From Mycobacterium syngnathidarum (lineage in GTDB: Bacteria; Actinomycetota; Actinomycetes; Mycobacteriales; Mycobacteriaceae): DNA of 64,000 nucleotides. Under the pieces are notes generated by a model. That model saw only the letters and a program-made list of their open reading frames with translations. It was not told the origin of the DNA and searched no databases. The position numbers and the translations under genes were made by a program. Positions 25,607-33,983 of the stretch are shown here, in pieces. The stretch is taken from positions 124,001 to 188,000 of the forward strand of contig NZ_MLCL01000086.1 in assembly GCF_001942625.1 (NCBI RefSeq). The letters are read 5' to 3'. How positions within the stretch are numbered: the first letter of the stretch is position 1; each line of letters begins with the position of its first letter.

Positions 25607-26241
25607 TTCTCTGCGGCGGGACGGTGCAGGAAGCCGTGCAGCAGTGCCTGCACGAGCTCGTCGACGATCGCCTCTCGGGACGGGGGGCGATCGCCGAAGA
25701 ACGTCGAACGCAGGGCGACTGTACCGACGATCAACGCCACCGCCGAGTGGGCCGGCAGATCGGGATGCGTCGACCGCATTCCGCGCAATTGCATGCCCTC
25801 CGCACTGATCTGACCGAGTTGGCCGAGGGCACGTCTGATGTCGGCGATACCGGTACCTTCGAGCTCTTCCGTACTGAGCCCGTCGGACGCGACGAGCGTC
25901 AGGAGCAGGCCTCGATGGGCTACGAGAAGGTCGTAGAGCCGGCCGGCGAATTGCCGGGTCAGCTCTTCCTCGTCGGTTTCTTCTGGCACCACGGCCCGCC
26001 AGGTCTGGCCGAATTCGTCGATGAAGTCCGTGAACGGCAGCACCAGAGCTTCCCGGAACAGCCCGGCTTTGGAACCGAAGTGACGGAACAGCAGGTATTC
26101 ACTGACGTCGGCGGCGTGAGCGATCTCCCGGGTGGTGGTGCTGCGGTAGCCCTGCCGCGAGAACAGCTCGCGCGCCGTGTCGAGCAACAGACGGCGCGCC
26201 TCGCCGCGGGGTCGTTTGGGCGCCGAACGTCGCTGGGGCAT
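25600..26241 (-). CDS. TetR family transcriptional regulator
   Basis: 213-residue TetR regulator. The basic N-terminus is followed by the HTH (TTTREIAHAADVSEYLLFRHFGSK) and a helical ligand domain. I chose the ATG at 26241, which has AGGAG 9 nt upstream, rather than the ATG at 26265, which has none. It is divergent from the small-protein/AveC-like/P450 operon. The 18-bp dyad TAATAGTG-TC-CACTATTA in the shared intergenic region is its likely operator, so it should repress both itself and that operon until a ligand binds. Confidence 0.9.
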   Translation of the reverse strand: MPQRRSAPKRPRGEARRLLLDTARELFSRQGYRSTTTREIAHAADVSEYLLFRHFGSKAGLFREALVLPFTDFIDEFGQTWRAVVPEETDEEELTRQFAGRLYDLLVAHRGLLLTLVASDGLSTEELEGTGIADIRRALGQLGQISAEGMQLRGMRSTHPDLPAHSAVALIVGTVALRSTFFGDRPPSREAIVDELVQALLHGFLHRPAAENY

Positions 26242-26316
26242 GGCGTGTTTCTCCTGTCTCCCCATATCGGCACCGGCTTGCCGCCTTCACGATAGGCGAC
26301 CTTGACCGGCGCAAAA

Positions 26317-26334
26317 TAATAGTGTCCACTATTA
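26317..26334. promoter_or_regulatory. TetR operator, perfect TAATAGTG-TC-CACTATTA dyad
   Basis: An 8+8 perfect inverted repeat with a 2-nt spacer, about 76 bp from the TetR start and 33 bp from the start of the divergent operon. It is AT-rich in a GC-rich region and has the classic TetR-site geometry. Confidence 0.75.
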
Positions 26335-26366
26335 AAACTGGCGCAACGTATCCCGAGGGGGTGGAA

Positions 26367-26504
26367 GTGGGCGCAATCATCATGTTGGGCACCCTGTTTG
26401 GCTTGATCGTTCTGATCGTCGGCCTGGTGCTGTATTTCGACCCGGAGGCGCGTCGTACGCCGCCCGAGGCGCCGCAGGTGTCGGACCGGGAGGTAGGACG
26501 GTGA
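26367..26504 (+). CDS. small single-pass membrane protein, 45 aa
   Basis: 45 residues: one hydrophobic helix (about 2-24, LFGLIVLIVGLVLYF) followed by a charged, proline-containing tail. I start it at GTG 26367, 6 nt after GAGGGGG. A longer reading from GTG 26322 would begin inside the TetR operator and is unlikely. Its stop overlaps the GTG of the AveC-like gene by 4 bp, so the two are translationally coupled, and the product may be an accessory subunit of that membrane protein. Function unknown. Confidence 0.65.
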   Translation: MGAIIMLGTLFGLIVLIVGLVLYFDPEARRTPPEAPQVSDREVGR

Positions 26505-27283
26505 GCCTGCAGCTACTGATCAACGCCGGCGTCGCATTCGCCTACATCAGCGGTCTGGGATTCCTGGCCGTCGGTATCTACCTGAGCGTCCGACGCGGCC
26601 GGCTGCACCCGTTGCTGCTGTTGTGCGTCTCGGCGCTGTCGTTCTCCTGGATCGAAGCGCCCTACGACTGGGCGGTGTACGCGCAGTTCCCGCCGGAATT
26701 GCCGCGGATGCCGTCGTGGTGGCCACTCAACTTGACCTGGGGTGGCGGACTGCCTTCGGCCGTTCCGGTCGGCTACATGGGGTACTTTGTGCTGCCGGCC
26801 ATCATCGGTGCGGCACTTGGCCGTTGGACGAGCCGGAGATGGAACTGGCGGCGACCACAGACATTGCTGCTGGTTGGTTTCGGTGTCGGGTTTCTCTGGG
26901 CCTTCGTCTTCAACGCGATCGTCGGTGCCCGGCTCGGCCTCTTCTACTACGGCTACGTCATCGAGGGTCTGGCGGTGTGGGAGGGGACCAAACACCAGTA
27001 CCCGATCTACGACTCCATCGCGATGGGCCTGCAGATGATGCTGTTCACCTACCTACTGGGGCGCACTGATTCGCAGGGCCGCAACGTGATCGAGATTTGG
27101 GCCGACAAGTTGGCAAAGACGAGGCTGCAATCGGGCGTCCTGTCAGTGCTCGCAGTGATCGTGATCGGCCACGCGGCCTACGCCTCGGTGTTCGCACCCC
27201 ATCTGATCACCAAGCTCGGTGGCTGGGTGAACGTCGGCCCGAGCGGGCAGTTCTTCCCTGGTGTGCCGAACCAGCCCCAATAG
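26501..27283 (+). CDS. AveC-like (spirocyclase family) integral membrane protein, shorter paralogue
   Basis: 260 residues, about seven membrane segments. It aligns by eye with the larger AveC-like protein: SFSWIEAPYDWAVYAQFP corresponds to the WQDPIMNWSPYAVYNP block, FVFNAIVGARLGLFYYGY to FIFDAILEVSLVRTGLY, and RTDSQGRNVIEIWADKLA to YRDDTGKSVAEKLA. It lacks the long tails of the paralogue. It lies between the 45-aa membrane protein and a P450 in a TetR-controlled operon. A catalytic role on a lipid intermediate in the membrane is possible, but no biochemical function is known for mycobacterial members. Confidence 0.72.
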   Translation: MSLQLLINAGVAFAYISGLGFLAVGIYLSVRRGRLHPLLLLCVSALSFSWIEAPYDWAVYAQFPPELPRMPSWWPLNLTWGGGLPSAVPVGYMGYFVLPAIIGAALGRWTSRRWNWRRPQTLLLVGFGVGFLWAFVFNAIVGARLGLFYYGYVIEGLAVWEGTKHQYPIYDSIAMGLQMMLFTYLLGRTDSQGRNVIEIWADKLAKTRLQSGVLSVLAVIVIGHAAYASVFAPHLITKLGGWVNVGPSGQFFPGVPNQPQ

Positions 27284-27336
27284 CGTTCGACAGCGAATCG
27301 CAGGGACACTCCACATGATTGGAAGGTAGAACGGCA

Positions 27337-28533
27337 GTGAGTATCGACCCGGCGGTGGAGTTGTACTACGACCCATTCGATTTCACGATCGACGATGATC
27401 CGTACCCCGTGTGGCGGCGGATGCGCGAAGAAGCCCCGCTGTACTACAACGACAGGTACAACTTCTACGCGCTGAGCCGCTACGACGACGTCGCCGCTGC
27501 CCTGCCCGATTGGCAGACCTACAGGTCCGGGCGTGGCACCACCGCCGACATCCTGTTCAGCGGCATCGAGGTGCCGCCGGGCATCCTGCTGTTCGAGGAC
27601 CCACCGTTACACGATCTGCACCGGCGCCTGCTGTCTCGGGTCTTCACCCCGCGCCGCATGCTGGCGGTCGAGAATCTGGTCCGCGGATTCTGTTCTCACG
27701 CGCTCGATGCCCTCATGGAAGCCGACGGATTCGACTTCGTCGTCGACCTCGGCGCGATCATGCCGATGCGCACAATCGGCTACCTGCTCGGGATTCCCGA
27801 GGACGGGCAGCAGAAGATCCGGGAACGCACCGACAAGAACATCTCGGTGGGCGACAACGCCGGCGACGTCAGCGCCACGATCTTCGCCGAGTCGCTCGCG
27901 GAGTTCGCCGAATACATCGAATGGCGCTCTACCCATCCCTCCGATGACCTGATGACAGACCTGCTCAACGCCGAGGTCGATGAACCGGACGGCACCCGCC
28001 GGCGCCTGGACCGCACCGAAGTTCTGGCCTACACGGCGATGATTGCCGGGGCCGGCGGTGAAACTACCGCCCGGCTCATCGGCTTCATGGGGCAGTTGCT
28101 CGGAGAGCATCCAGACCAGCGTCACGAGCTCGCCGCTGATCCCAGCCTGATCCCGTCGGCGGTCGAAGAGACACTGCGATTCGAGCCGCCGTCACCGGTG
28201 CAGGCGCGCTACGTGGCGTGCGACGTCGAGTTGTACGGGCAGACCGTGAGCGAAGGCTCTTACATGCTGCTGCTCAATGGCTCGGCCAACCGGGACGATA
28301 CCCGCTACACCGATCCGGACCGGTTCGACATCCACCGCAAAGGCAGCCATCTGAGCTTCGGTCAGGGGCTGCACTTCTGCCTCGGTTCAGCACTGGCTCG
28401 GGTCGAGGCGCGGGTGGCCTTCGAAGAAGTGCTGAAGCGCTGGTCCGACTGGGAGGTCGACTACGACCACGCGGACCGAGCACACACCTCAAGCGTGCGG
28501 GGCTGGGCCCGGATGCCCGTCAAGACCGGCTGA
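27337..28533 (+). CDS. cytochrome P450
   Basis: 398-residue P450. I-helix AGAGGETT (237-244), EETLRF (ExxR) and heme loop SFGQGLHFCLGSALAR with Cys348. The start is GTG 27337 (MSIDPAV) with GGAAGG about 10 nt upstream; a TTG at 27319 would precede the ribosome site. It is the last gene of the operon controlled by the divergent TetR. Its 3' end is 4 bp from the convergent hemophore-like gene. Probable role: hydroxylation alongside the AveC-like protein. Confidence 0.92.
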   Translation: MSIDPAVELYYDPFDFTIDDDPYPVWRRMREEAPLYYNDRYNFYALSRYDDVAAALPDWQTYRSGRGTTADILFSGIEVPPGILLFEDPPLHDLHRRLLSRVFTPRRMLAVENLVRGFCSHALDALMEADGFDFVVDLGAIMPMRTIGYLLGIPEDGQQKIRERTDKNISVGDNAGDVSATIFAESLAEFAEYIEWRSTHPSDDLMTDLLNAEVDEPDGTRRRLDRTEVLAYTAMIAGAGGETTARLIGFMGQLLGEHPDQRHELAADPSLIPSAVEETLRFEPPSPVQARYVACDVELYGQTVSEGSYMLLLNGSANRDDTRYTDPDRFDIHRKGSHLSFGQGLHFCLGSALARVEARVAFEEVLKRWSDWEVDYDHADRAHTSSVRGWARMPVKTG

Positions 28534-28537
28534 CCGA

Positions 28538-28876
28538 TCAGTAGTTGTTGCAGCTGCCCGCGATCATGTTGATCGGCCCGAAGTACTGCTGGGCGGCCGG
28601 GCTGGCCTGCAGCTGCGCCACCGTCTGCTGACGTTCGGCAGGCCCCGAGGCCAGGAAGTTACGCAGCGCGCCCTGAGCGAACGGGGAAGCGTTGAACTGC
28701 TGAGCCAGGTCGGGCCGCTGAGCGTTGAGCGCCGCCATCACCTGCTCGTAGCTGCAGGTGGTGTTGACGACGCCGCTGAAATCCGGCTGGGCAGACGCCA
28801 CACCCGTCACCAGCGGAACCGACAGCGCCAGACCGCCGATGGCGGCCGCGATGTACTTGTAAGAAGACTTGATCAC
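28538..28876 (-). CDS. secreted hemophore-like protein
   Basis: 112 residues with a Sec signal peptide (hydrophobic core about 8-25, cleavage after ASA at residue 29). The mature part is a small helical protein with two cysteines, one near each end (TTCSY and GSCNNY), which probably form a disulphide. The layout matches mycobacterial hemophore-related (Rv0203-like) proteins. Heme binding is inferred from the family only. It is a monocistronic gene between the P450 operons; its 116-bp upstream region shows none of the repeated operators seen elsewhere. Confidence 0.75.
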   Translation of the reverse strand: MIKSSYKYIAAAIGGLALSVPLVTGVASAQPDFSGVVNTTCSYEQVMAALNAQRPDLAQQFNASPFAQGALRNFLASGPAERQQTVAQLQASPAAQQYFGPINMIAGSCNNY

Positions 28877-28992
28877 GTGTTGGAACCCCCATGTTGTACG
28901 CCCGAAAGGCGACGCCTTGCACGTTTGCCGGACCCGACCTCATTCGAGGTTAACAGGCGGCAGACGGACAAGGCGTCCTCGCGAAAGCGGCC

Positions 28993-30357
28993 TCAGTCGA
29001 TGACGGCGGCTTCCTTGCGCTCGGTGATCGGCCGGGCCAACTCCTGCTCATTGCAGATGCGCTGCAACTTCTCCAGGGTCTCGTCCAGGCCGGGGCCGAG
29101 CTTGTTGCCCGGGGTGAACCGCGCGGGAAGGTTCCGCATGCCCTGGATGACGCCGATCGTGTCATAGTGCACGGTGCCCTCGGGGTCGCACACATAGTCC
29201 GGCATCCGGTCCAGCACGGCGGTGAGCATCGACTTGAACACCGTGCGAGCCACGTTCGAACCCACACAGCGGTGCACGCCGATACCGAAGCTGAAGTGCC
29301 GGTTGCCCTTCCGATCCAGGACGATCTCGTTGGGCTTGTCGAACACCGACGGGTCGCGGTTGGCCATCGCCCAGGACAGCCACAGCCGCTCGTACTGCTT
29401 GAACTGGTGCCCCGCAACCTCGACGTCCTCGGCGAACGTGCGCCCGTCCCCGGGTGCCGGGGTGAAGAACCGCAGGAACTCCTCGGTCGCCGGGTGCAGC
29501 AGGGTGTCGCGCTCCCGGCTGAGCCGCTCGCGCTCGTCAGGATGATCGCCCAGCCATTCCAGGGCATGAGCGGTCAGGGCGGTGGTGGTGTCGAACCCGC
29601 CGCCGATGACCAGGCCGAGGTTGCCCAGGATCTCCATATCCGGTGCCGGCTCACCGTCGATGCGCAACTGCAGCAGGGCATTGACGAGACCCGGCCGAGG
29701 TGTCTCCCGGATCTCCATCATGTTGTTGATGATGTCAATGCCCATCTCGCGGTGCTGCTCGTTGATCTTCTCGCGATCGGGGGAGTGCTCGGGGGTGTAC
29801 ACCGACGCGTGGGTGGGCTCGCTGTAGACGTTCCACTTCTTGAGCTCGATACCCATCATGGCCAGGGTGAACACCGCGGGCACCACGTTGGCCAGATGCT
29901 CGACGAAGTCGATCTCGCCGGATTCGATGTGCTCATCGAGTGCGGCGCGGGTGATCTCGTCGACGAATGGTTCCCAGCGCTTGATCGCCGCGGGAGACAG
30001 ATACGGATTCAGCGCACCGCGGTAGGCGCTGTGTTCGGGCTCGTCCATTTCCAGGATGCCGCCGCGAACGACGGTGGCACGGCTGGCCTTCGGGATGGTG
30101 ATGCCCTGAAAGGGGGTCTCACCGCTGATGTCGTGGTGGTTGGACACCACTGGACAGCGAGCCAGTTCGAACACGTGCTTGCTGTCGGCGGCGATCCAGT
30201 GCCCGTTGTAGACATCGGTCCAGGCCATCGGGCACTTGGCGTGCATTTCTTCGGTGATGTCCTGGAACTGCTCCCGGTACTCCGGGGTGTGCCGGTCGAA
30301 ATGGATCTTGTGTTTCTTGCGGTCGTCGTCGGTAACGACATCGCGGTCGATACTCAC
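28993..30357 (-). CDS. cytochrome P450
   Basis: 454 residues, longer than the other P450s because of an N-terminal extension and a C-terminal tail. I-helix GGGFDTTT has Asp in place of the common Glu; EEFLRF is the ExxR motif; heme loop FGIGVHRCVGSN has Cys364. I chose GTG 30357 (MSIDRDVV) because GGGAG lies 8 nt upstream; ATG 30378 is the longer option. It directly follows a [3Fe-4S] ferredoxin gene, which is therefore its likely redox partner. It is the last gene of the operon starting with the SDR at 32241. Confidence 0.92.
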   Translation of the reverse strand: MSIDRDVVTDDDRKKHKIHFDRHTPEYREQFQDITEEMHAKCPMAWTDVYNGHWIAADSKHVFELARCPVVSNHHDISGETPFQGITIPKASRATVVRGGILEMDEPEHSAYRGALNPYLSPAAIKRWEPFVDEITRAALDEHIESGEIDFVEHLANVVPAVFTLAMMGIELKKWNVYSEPTHASVYTPEHSPDREKINEQHREMGIDIINNMMEIRETPRPGLVNALLQLRIDGEPAPDMEILGNLGLVIGGGFDTTTALTAHALEWLGDHPDERERLSRERDTLLHPATEEFLRFFTPAPGDGRTFAEDVEVAGHQFKQYERLWLSWAMANRDPSVFDKPNEIVLDRKGNRHFSFGIGVHRCVGSNVARTVFKSMLTAVLDRMPDYVCDPEGTVHYDTIGVIQGMRNLPARFTPGNKLGPGLDETLEKLQRICNEQELARPITERKEAAVID

Positions 30358-30400
30358 GGCGTTGTCTCCCTTTGTCATTGGCCGGCCTGATTGGCCGTCG

Positions 30401-30595
30401 TCATTCCTCGATGAGGATGGCCTGCTCGGGGCAGGACTGTGCTGCCTCCCGGACCGCGTCCTCCTGGTCGGCGGGCACCACCTCGGAAACCGGCGACGCG
30501 TGGCCGTCGACGTCGTCGAGTTCGAACGAGTCGGGCGCGATCATCGAGCACAGGGTGTGGCCCTGGCACCGACTGGAATCGACCGAAACCTTCAC
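30401..30595 (-). CDS. [3Fe-4S] ferredoxin, P450 partner
   Basis: 64-residue single-cluster ferredoxin with C10-QGHTL-C16 and C55-P; His13 takes the place of the fourth ligand, the hallmark of mycobacterial [3Fe-4S] P450 ferredoxins. Acidic overall. The GTG at 30595 has AAAGGAG 8 nt upstream. It lies between a mycofactocin-type SDR and a P450, 43 bp from the latter. It is the second ferredoxin of the window; the other (3828..4049) has Phe where this one has His. Confidence 0.93.
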   Translation of the reverse strand: MKVSVDSSRCQGHTLCSMIAPDSFELDDVDGHASPVSEVVPADQEDAVREAAQSCPEQAILIEE

Positions 30596-30629
30596 TGCGC
30601 CAACTCCTTTCCAATCACTGGATACGGCA

Positions 30630-31490
30630 TCAGACGTGGTAGTCGTACCACTTGAGGTAGCCGCCGGCGTCGACCCGCAGCTGCATGCCGGTGACGTAAC
30701 GGGCCTCTTCGGAGGCCAGCCACAGCACCGCGTTGCTGATGTCCTCGGGCTCGATGAAGTTGACCTTCATGGCCTGCTGCACGCCGAACACGGGCTCGGC
30801 ATCGGCGCGGGTGGGGTTTTCCAGGTCCGGCCGGAACGAGCGGTACATCGGCTCGCTCTGCAACATGTTGGTGTTGCAGTTGGTGGGGTGGATGACATTG
30901 GCCCGGATGCCGCGCACGGCGAGTTCGGTGGCCAGCGCATGGACGTATTCGGAGATCAGCCGCTTGGACACCATGTAACCCATGCCGCCCGGATCGCTAC
31001 CGGGGTTGGGCTTGCTGTGGGCGTCCATCAGAGCTGCGGCCGACGCGGTCGCGATGATCGAGGCGCCTTCCTTGAGGTGCGGTAGTGCGACCTGGATGGC
31101 GTTGATGGTGCCGACGAAGTTGGTGTTGATGCCGTCGGTCCAGGCCTGCATCGCGGGCTGGCCCTTCATCGCTGCGACCCCGGCCTGGGCCACGACGATG
31201 TCGAGCTTGCCGAATTCCGCGAGCCCCGACTCCAGCGCGGAGCGCAACTCGGCCTCGTTGCGGACGTCGGCCTGGGCGGTGACGATGCGCCGGCCGGTCT
31301 TCTCGACATAGTTCTTGGTCTCTTCGAGATCTTCTGCCGTCGCCATTGCATAGCCGACGGTGTCGTAGTTCTTACAGATGTCGACCGCGATGATGTCGGC
31401 GCCCTCTTCGGCCAGCCGGATCGCGTGGCTGCGGCCCTGACCACGTGCCGCGCCGGTGATGAATGCGACCTTGCCCTCTACCCGTCCCAC
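30630..31490 (-). CDS. mycofactocin-type short-chain dehydrogenase
   Basis: 286-residue SDR. TGAARGQGRSHA motif, mycofactocin-family insert VDICKNYDTVGYAMATAEDLEE, VAQAGV, and GYMVSKR (Tyr/Lys). It shares about the same structure and C-terminal HPTNCNTNMLQ block as the SDR at 24731. Such enzymes oxidise alcohols with non-exchangeable NAD and hand electrons to mycofactocin. The GTG at 31490 has AAAGGA upstream. It is in an operon with a simple SDR, a ferredoxin and a P450, which suggests hydroxylation followed by oxidation to a ketone or aldehyde. Confidence 0.9.
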   Translation of the reverse strand: MGRVEGKVAFITGAARGQGRSHAIRLAEEGADIIAVDICKNYDTVGYAMATAEDLEETKNYVEKTGRRIVTAQADVRNEAELRSALESGLAEFGKLDIVVAQAGVAAMKGQPAMQAWTDGINTNFVGTINAIQVALPHLKEGASIIATASAAALMDAHSKPNPGSDPGGMGYMVSKRLISEYVHALATELAVRGIRANVIHPTNCNTNMLQSEPMYRSFRPDLENPTRADAEPVFGVQQAMKVNFIEPEDISNAVLWLASEEARYVTGMQLRVDAGGYLKWYDYHV

Positions 31491-31539
31491 TGCATGTGTC
31501 CTTTCGCTTCAATGATGTTTTGTGTGCGTCGCTTACGCG

Positions 31540-32241
31540 TCAGGTGTTGCGGCCGCCGTTGACCCCGAGGATCTGGCCGGTGATGTAGCCCGCCTCCTCG
31601 GAGACGAAGAAGGCGCAAGCGGCGGCAATGTCCTCCGGCTTGCCCATGCGCCGCACCGGGGTCTGCTCGATCTGCTTGTCGGTGTCGCCGAGGAAGCCCT
31701 TGCCCGCGGCCTTGCGCAGCATCGGGGTGTCGATGAAGCCCGGCGGCACGGCGTTGACCGTGATCCCGCTCGGTCCGAGTTCCAGCGCCAGGCTCTTGGT
31801 CAGGCCGTTCACCGCTGACTTCGCCGCGACATAAGGCGACATGAAGGGCTGACCCGAATGCGTGCTCGACGAGGAAATGTTCACGATGCGGCCCCAGCCG
31901 GCTTCGAGCATGTCGGGAAGCACGGCCTGGATGCAGTGGAATACACCGTTGAGGTTGACGTCGATGATCTGCTGCCACTTCTCGAACGAGACGTCGCTGA
32001 AGCGCTTGAAGCAGTCCAGGCCGGCGGCGTTGACCAGCACCGAGATCGGGCCGAGTTGGGCGCGAACCGCATCGAGTGCGGTGTCGACCGCGGCCCGATC
32101 GGTGACGTCGGCGACGTGTGCGAATTCGTCATCTGATGGCTGCAGGTCGAGGACTGCGACGTTGAGGCCGTCGGCGCGCAACCGAGCGGCGATGGCCGCC
32201 CCGATGCCCGAACCTCCTCCGGTGACAACGGCGTTCTTCAT
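31540..32241 (-). CDS. short-chain dehydrogenase (FabG-like)
   Basis: 233-residue classical SDR: TGGGSGIG cofactor motif, VNAAGLD, ISSSSTHSG with the catalytic Ser, PYVAAKSAV with Tyr/Lys, and the usual C-terminal YITGQILGVNGG. It is the first gene of the SDR-SDR-ferredoxin-P450 operon. The 263-bp divergent region to the aldehyde dehydrogenase gene holds GAGAAT-type sites for both directions. It oxidises or reduces a hydroxy/keto intermediate; which one cannot be told. Confidence 0.88.
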   Translation of the reverse strand: MKNAVVTGGGSGIGAAIAARLRADGLNVAVLDLQPSDDEFAHVADVTDRAAVDTALDAVRAQLGPISVLVNAAGLDCFKRFSDVSFEKWQQIIDVNLNGVFHCIQAVLPDMLEAGWGRIVNISSSSTHSGQPFMSPYVAAKSAVNGLTKSLALELGPSGITVNAVPPGFIDTPMLRKAAGKGFLGDTDKQIEQTPVRRMGKPEDIAAACAFFVSEEAGYITGQILGVNGGRNT

Positions 32242-32307
32242 GACAGTTCTCCGGTCGCCGGGCGCCGCCGGGCTTTCTCAAGGCTCAAGAATCATCCTTC
32301 CGATTAT

Positions 32308-32322
32308 GAGAACCGTACTCTC
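32308..32322. promoter_or_regulatory. candidate operator, GAGAAC-N3-ACTCTC
   Basis: GAGAAC-CGT-ACTCTC, 67 bp upstream of the SDR start at 32241. A near-match of the family consensus. Confidence 0.5.
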
Positions 32323-32449
32323 GGATTGGCTCTCGCCGCAAGATCTGGGCCCAACCTGCATGCCGCCTGCGCGGATGGTGGATTCGCAGCGAACAGGGCA
32401 TGACTAGCTGATCTAGCTTTCACTTGAGTTCTCATCGAGCGAATGTATG

Positions 32450-32477
32450 ATTCGCCGGTGATGAGAATGCAGTTTCC
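32450..32477. promoter_or_regulatory. candidate operator, three half-sites of the GAGAAT family
   Basis: ATTCGC-N7-GAGAAT-GCA-GTTTCC, with the 7/3 spacing seen at 9594 and 47621. It is preceded by GCGAAT (32439-32444), which makes a further dyad with ATTCGC. It lies 28 bp upstream of the aldehyde dehydrogenase start. Confidence 0.55.
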
Positions 32478-32504
32478 ATCACAGTAGGGAATCGCCTGAG
32501 GAGG

Positions 32505-33983
32505 ATGATGCAGCAGGAAGCGCCGACCATCGCGCAAGAACAGCGGGCTGACCGGAAGTTGTTGATCGGCGGAGAGCTGCGCGAGACGCCGCGGACGTTT
32601 CCTTCCGTGAATCCAGCTACCGGTGAGGTGTTCGGTTACGCACCCGACGCCACCGTCGCCGATGCGCAGGCTGCGGTCGCCGCGGCCCGCGAGGCATTCG
32701 ACAACACGGACTGGTCCACCAACACGGAACTGCGGATCCACTGCCTGGAGCAGCTGCACCAGACCCTGATCGAGCATCGCGACGAACTGGCCGCACTGAC
32801 CACCACCGAGGTGGGCGCCACCGCGGCGCTGTGTGCCGGCGCGCAACTGGACGGTCCGATCGACATCGTGCGGTACTACGCCGAGTTGCTCAAGACCTAC
32901 CCCCTGACCGAGGACCTCGGAAACATCGAGAGCCGCGGCATGCAGCATCACCGGTGGGTGGAGAAGGAAGCCGGCGGCGTGGTGGCCGCGATCATCGCCT
33001 ACAACTATCCGAACCAGCTGGCGCTGGCCAAGCTCGCGCCCGCGCTGGCTGCCGGTTGCACCGTCGTGCTCAAGTCGGCTCCGGACACCCCGCTGATCAC
33101 GCTGGCGCTCGGCGAGCTGATCGCCAATCACACCGACATCCCGGCCGGCGTCGTCAATGTGCTCTCGGGTGCCGACCCAGAGGTCGGTGCGGTGCTCACC
33201 ACGAGTCCCGACGTCGACATGGTCACCTTCACCGGTTCCACGCCGACCGGCCGGCGCATCATGGCCGCGGCCAGCGAGACCTTGAAGAAGGTGTTCCTGG
33301 AGCTCGGTGGCAAGTCGGCCGCGATCGTGCTCGACGACGCCGACTTCAACACCGCCGCACTGTTCTCGGCGTTCAGCATGGTCACCCACGCCGGTCAGGG
33401 CTGTGCGCTGACCTCGCGGCTGCTGGTGCCGGCCAAACACAAGGACGAGATCGTCGAGCTGATCAAGAACAACTTCGGCCTGGTGAGGTATGGCGATCCG
33501 ACCGATCCCAAGACCTACATGGGGCCGCTGATCAGCGAGAAGCAGCGCGACAAGGTCGACGGCATGGTCAAGCGCGCCGTTGAGGCCGGTGCCACGCTGG
33601 TCACCGGTGGCGAGAAGGTCGACCCCGGCTACTTCTACACGCCGACGCTGCTGGCGGATGTCGACCCCGACAGCGAGATCGCCCAGGAAGAGGTCTTCGG
33701 ACCGGTGCTGGCCGTCATCGCCTACGAGGGCGACGACGACGCGGTGCGGATCGCCAACAACTCGATCTACGGGCTGTCCGGCGCGGTGTTCGGCAGCGAG
33801 GACCGCGCGCTGGCGGTGGCCCGTCGCATCCGGACGGGGACGTTCTCCATCAACGGCGGCAATTACTTCAGTCCCGACAGTCCGTTCGGCGGATACAAGC
33901 AGTCGGGTATCGGCCGGGAGATGGGTGCCGCCGGACTCGAAGAGTTCCTGGAGGCCAAGACGTTCGCCCGGGTGCTGTCATGA
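32505..33983 (+). CDS. NAD(P)-dependent aldehyde dehydrogenase
   Basis: 492-residue ALDH. VAAIIAYNYPNQLA, FTGSTPTGRRI, LELGGKSAAIV (Glu), GQGCALTSR (Cys near 300) and QEEVFGPVLAV are all present, so it should be active. Start at the double ATG 32505/32508 with GAGGA upstream. Its stop overlaps the CoA-transferase ATG by 4 bp (ATGA). Together they would turn an aldehyde into an acid and then a CoA thioester. Paralogue of 20685..22172. Confidence 0.9.
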   Translation: MMQQEAPTIAQEQRADRKLLIGGELRETPRTFPSVNPATGEVFGYAPDATVADAQAAVAAAREAFDNTDWSTNTELRIHCLEQLHQTLIEHRDELAALTTTEVGATAALCAGAQLDGPIDIVRYYAELLKTYPLTEDLGNIESRGMQHHRWVEKEAGGVVAAIIAYNYPNQLALAKLAPALAAGCTVVLKSAPDTPLITLALGELIANHTDIPAGVVNVLSGADPEVGAVLTTSPDVDMVTFTGSTPTGRRIMAAASETLKKVFLELGGKSAAIVLDDADFNTAALFSAFSMVTHAGQGCALTSRLLVPAKHKDEIVELIKNNFGLVRYGDPTDPKTYMGPLISEKQRDKVDGMVKRAVEAGATLVTGGEKVDPGYFYTPTLLADVDPDSEIAQEEVFGPVLAVIAYEGDDDAVRIANNSIYGLSGAVFGSEDRALAVARRIRTGTFSINGGNYFSPDSPFGGYKQSGIGREMGAAGLEEFLEAKTFARVLS

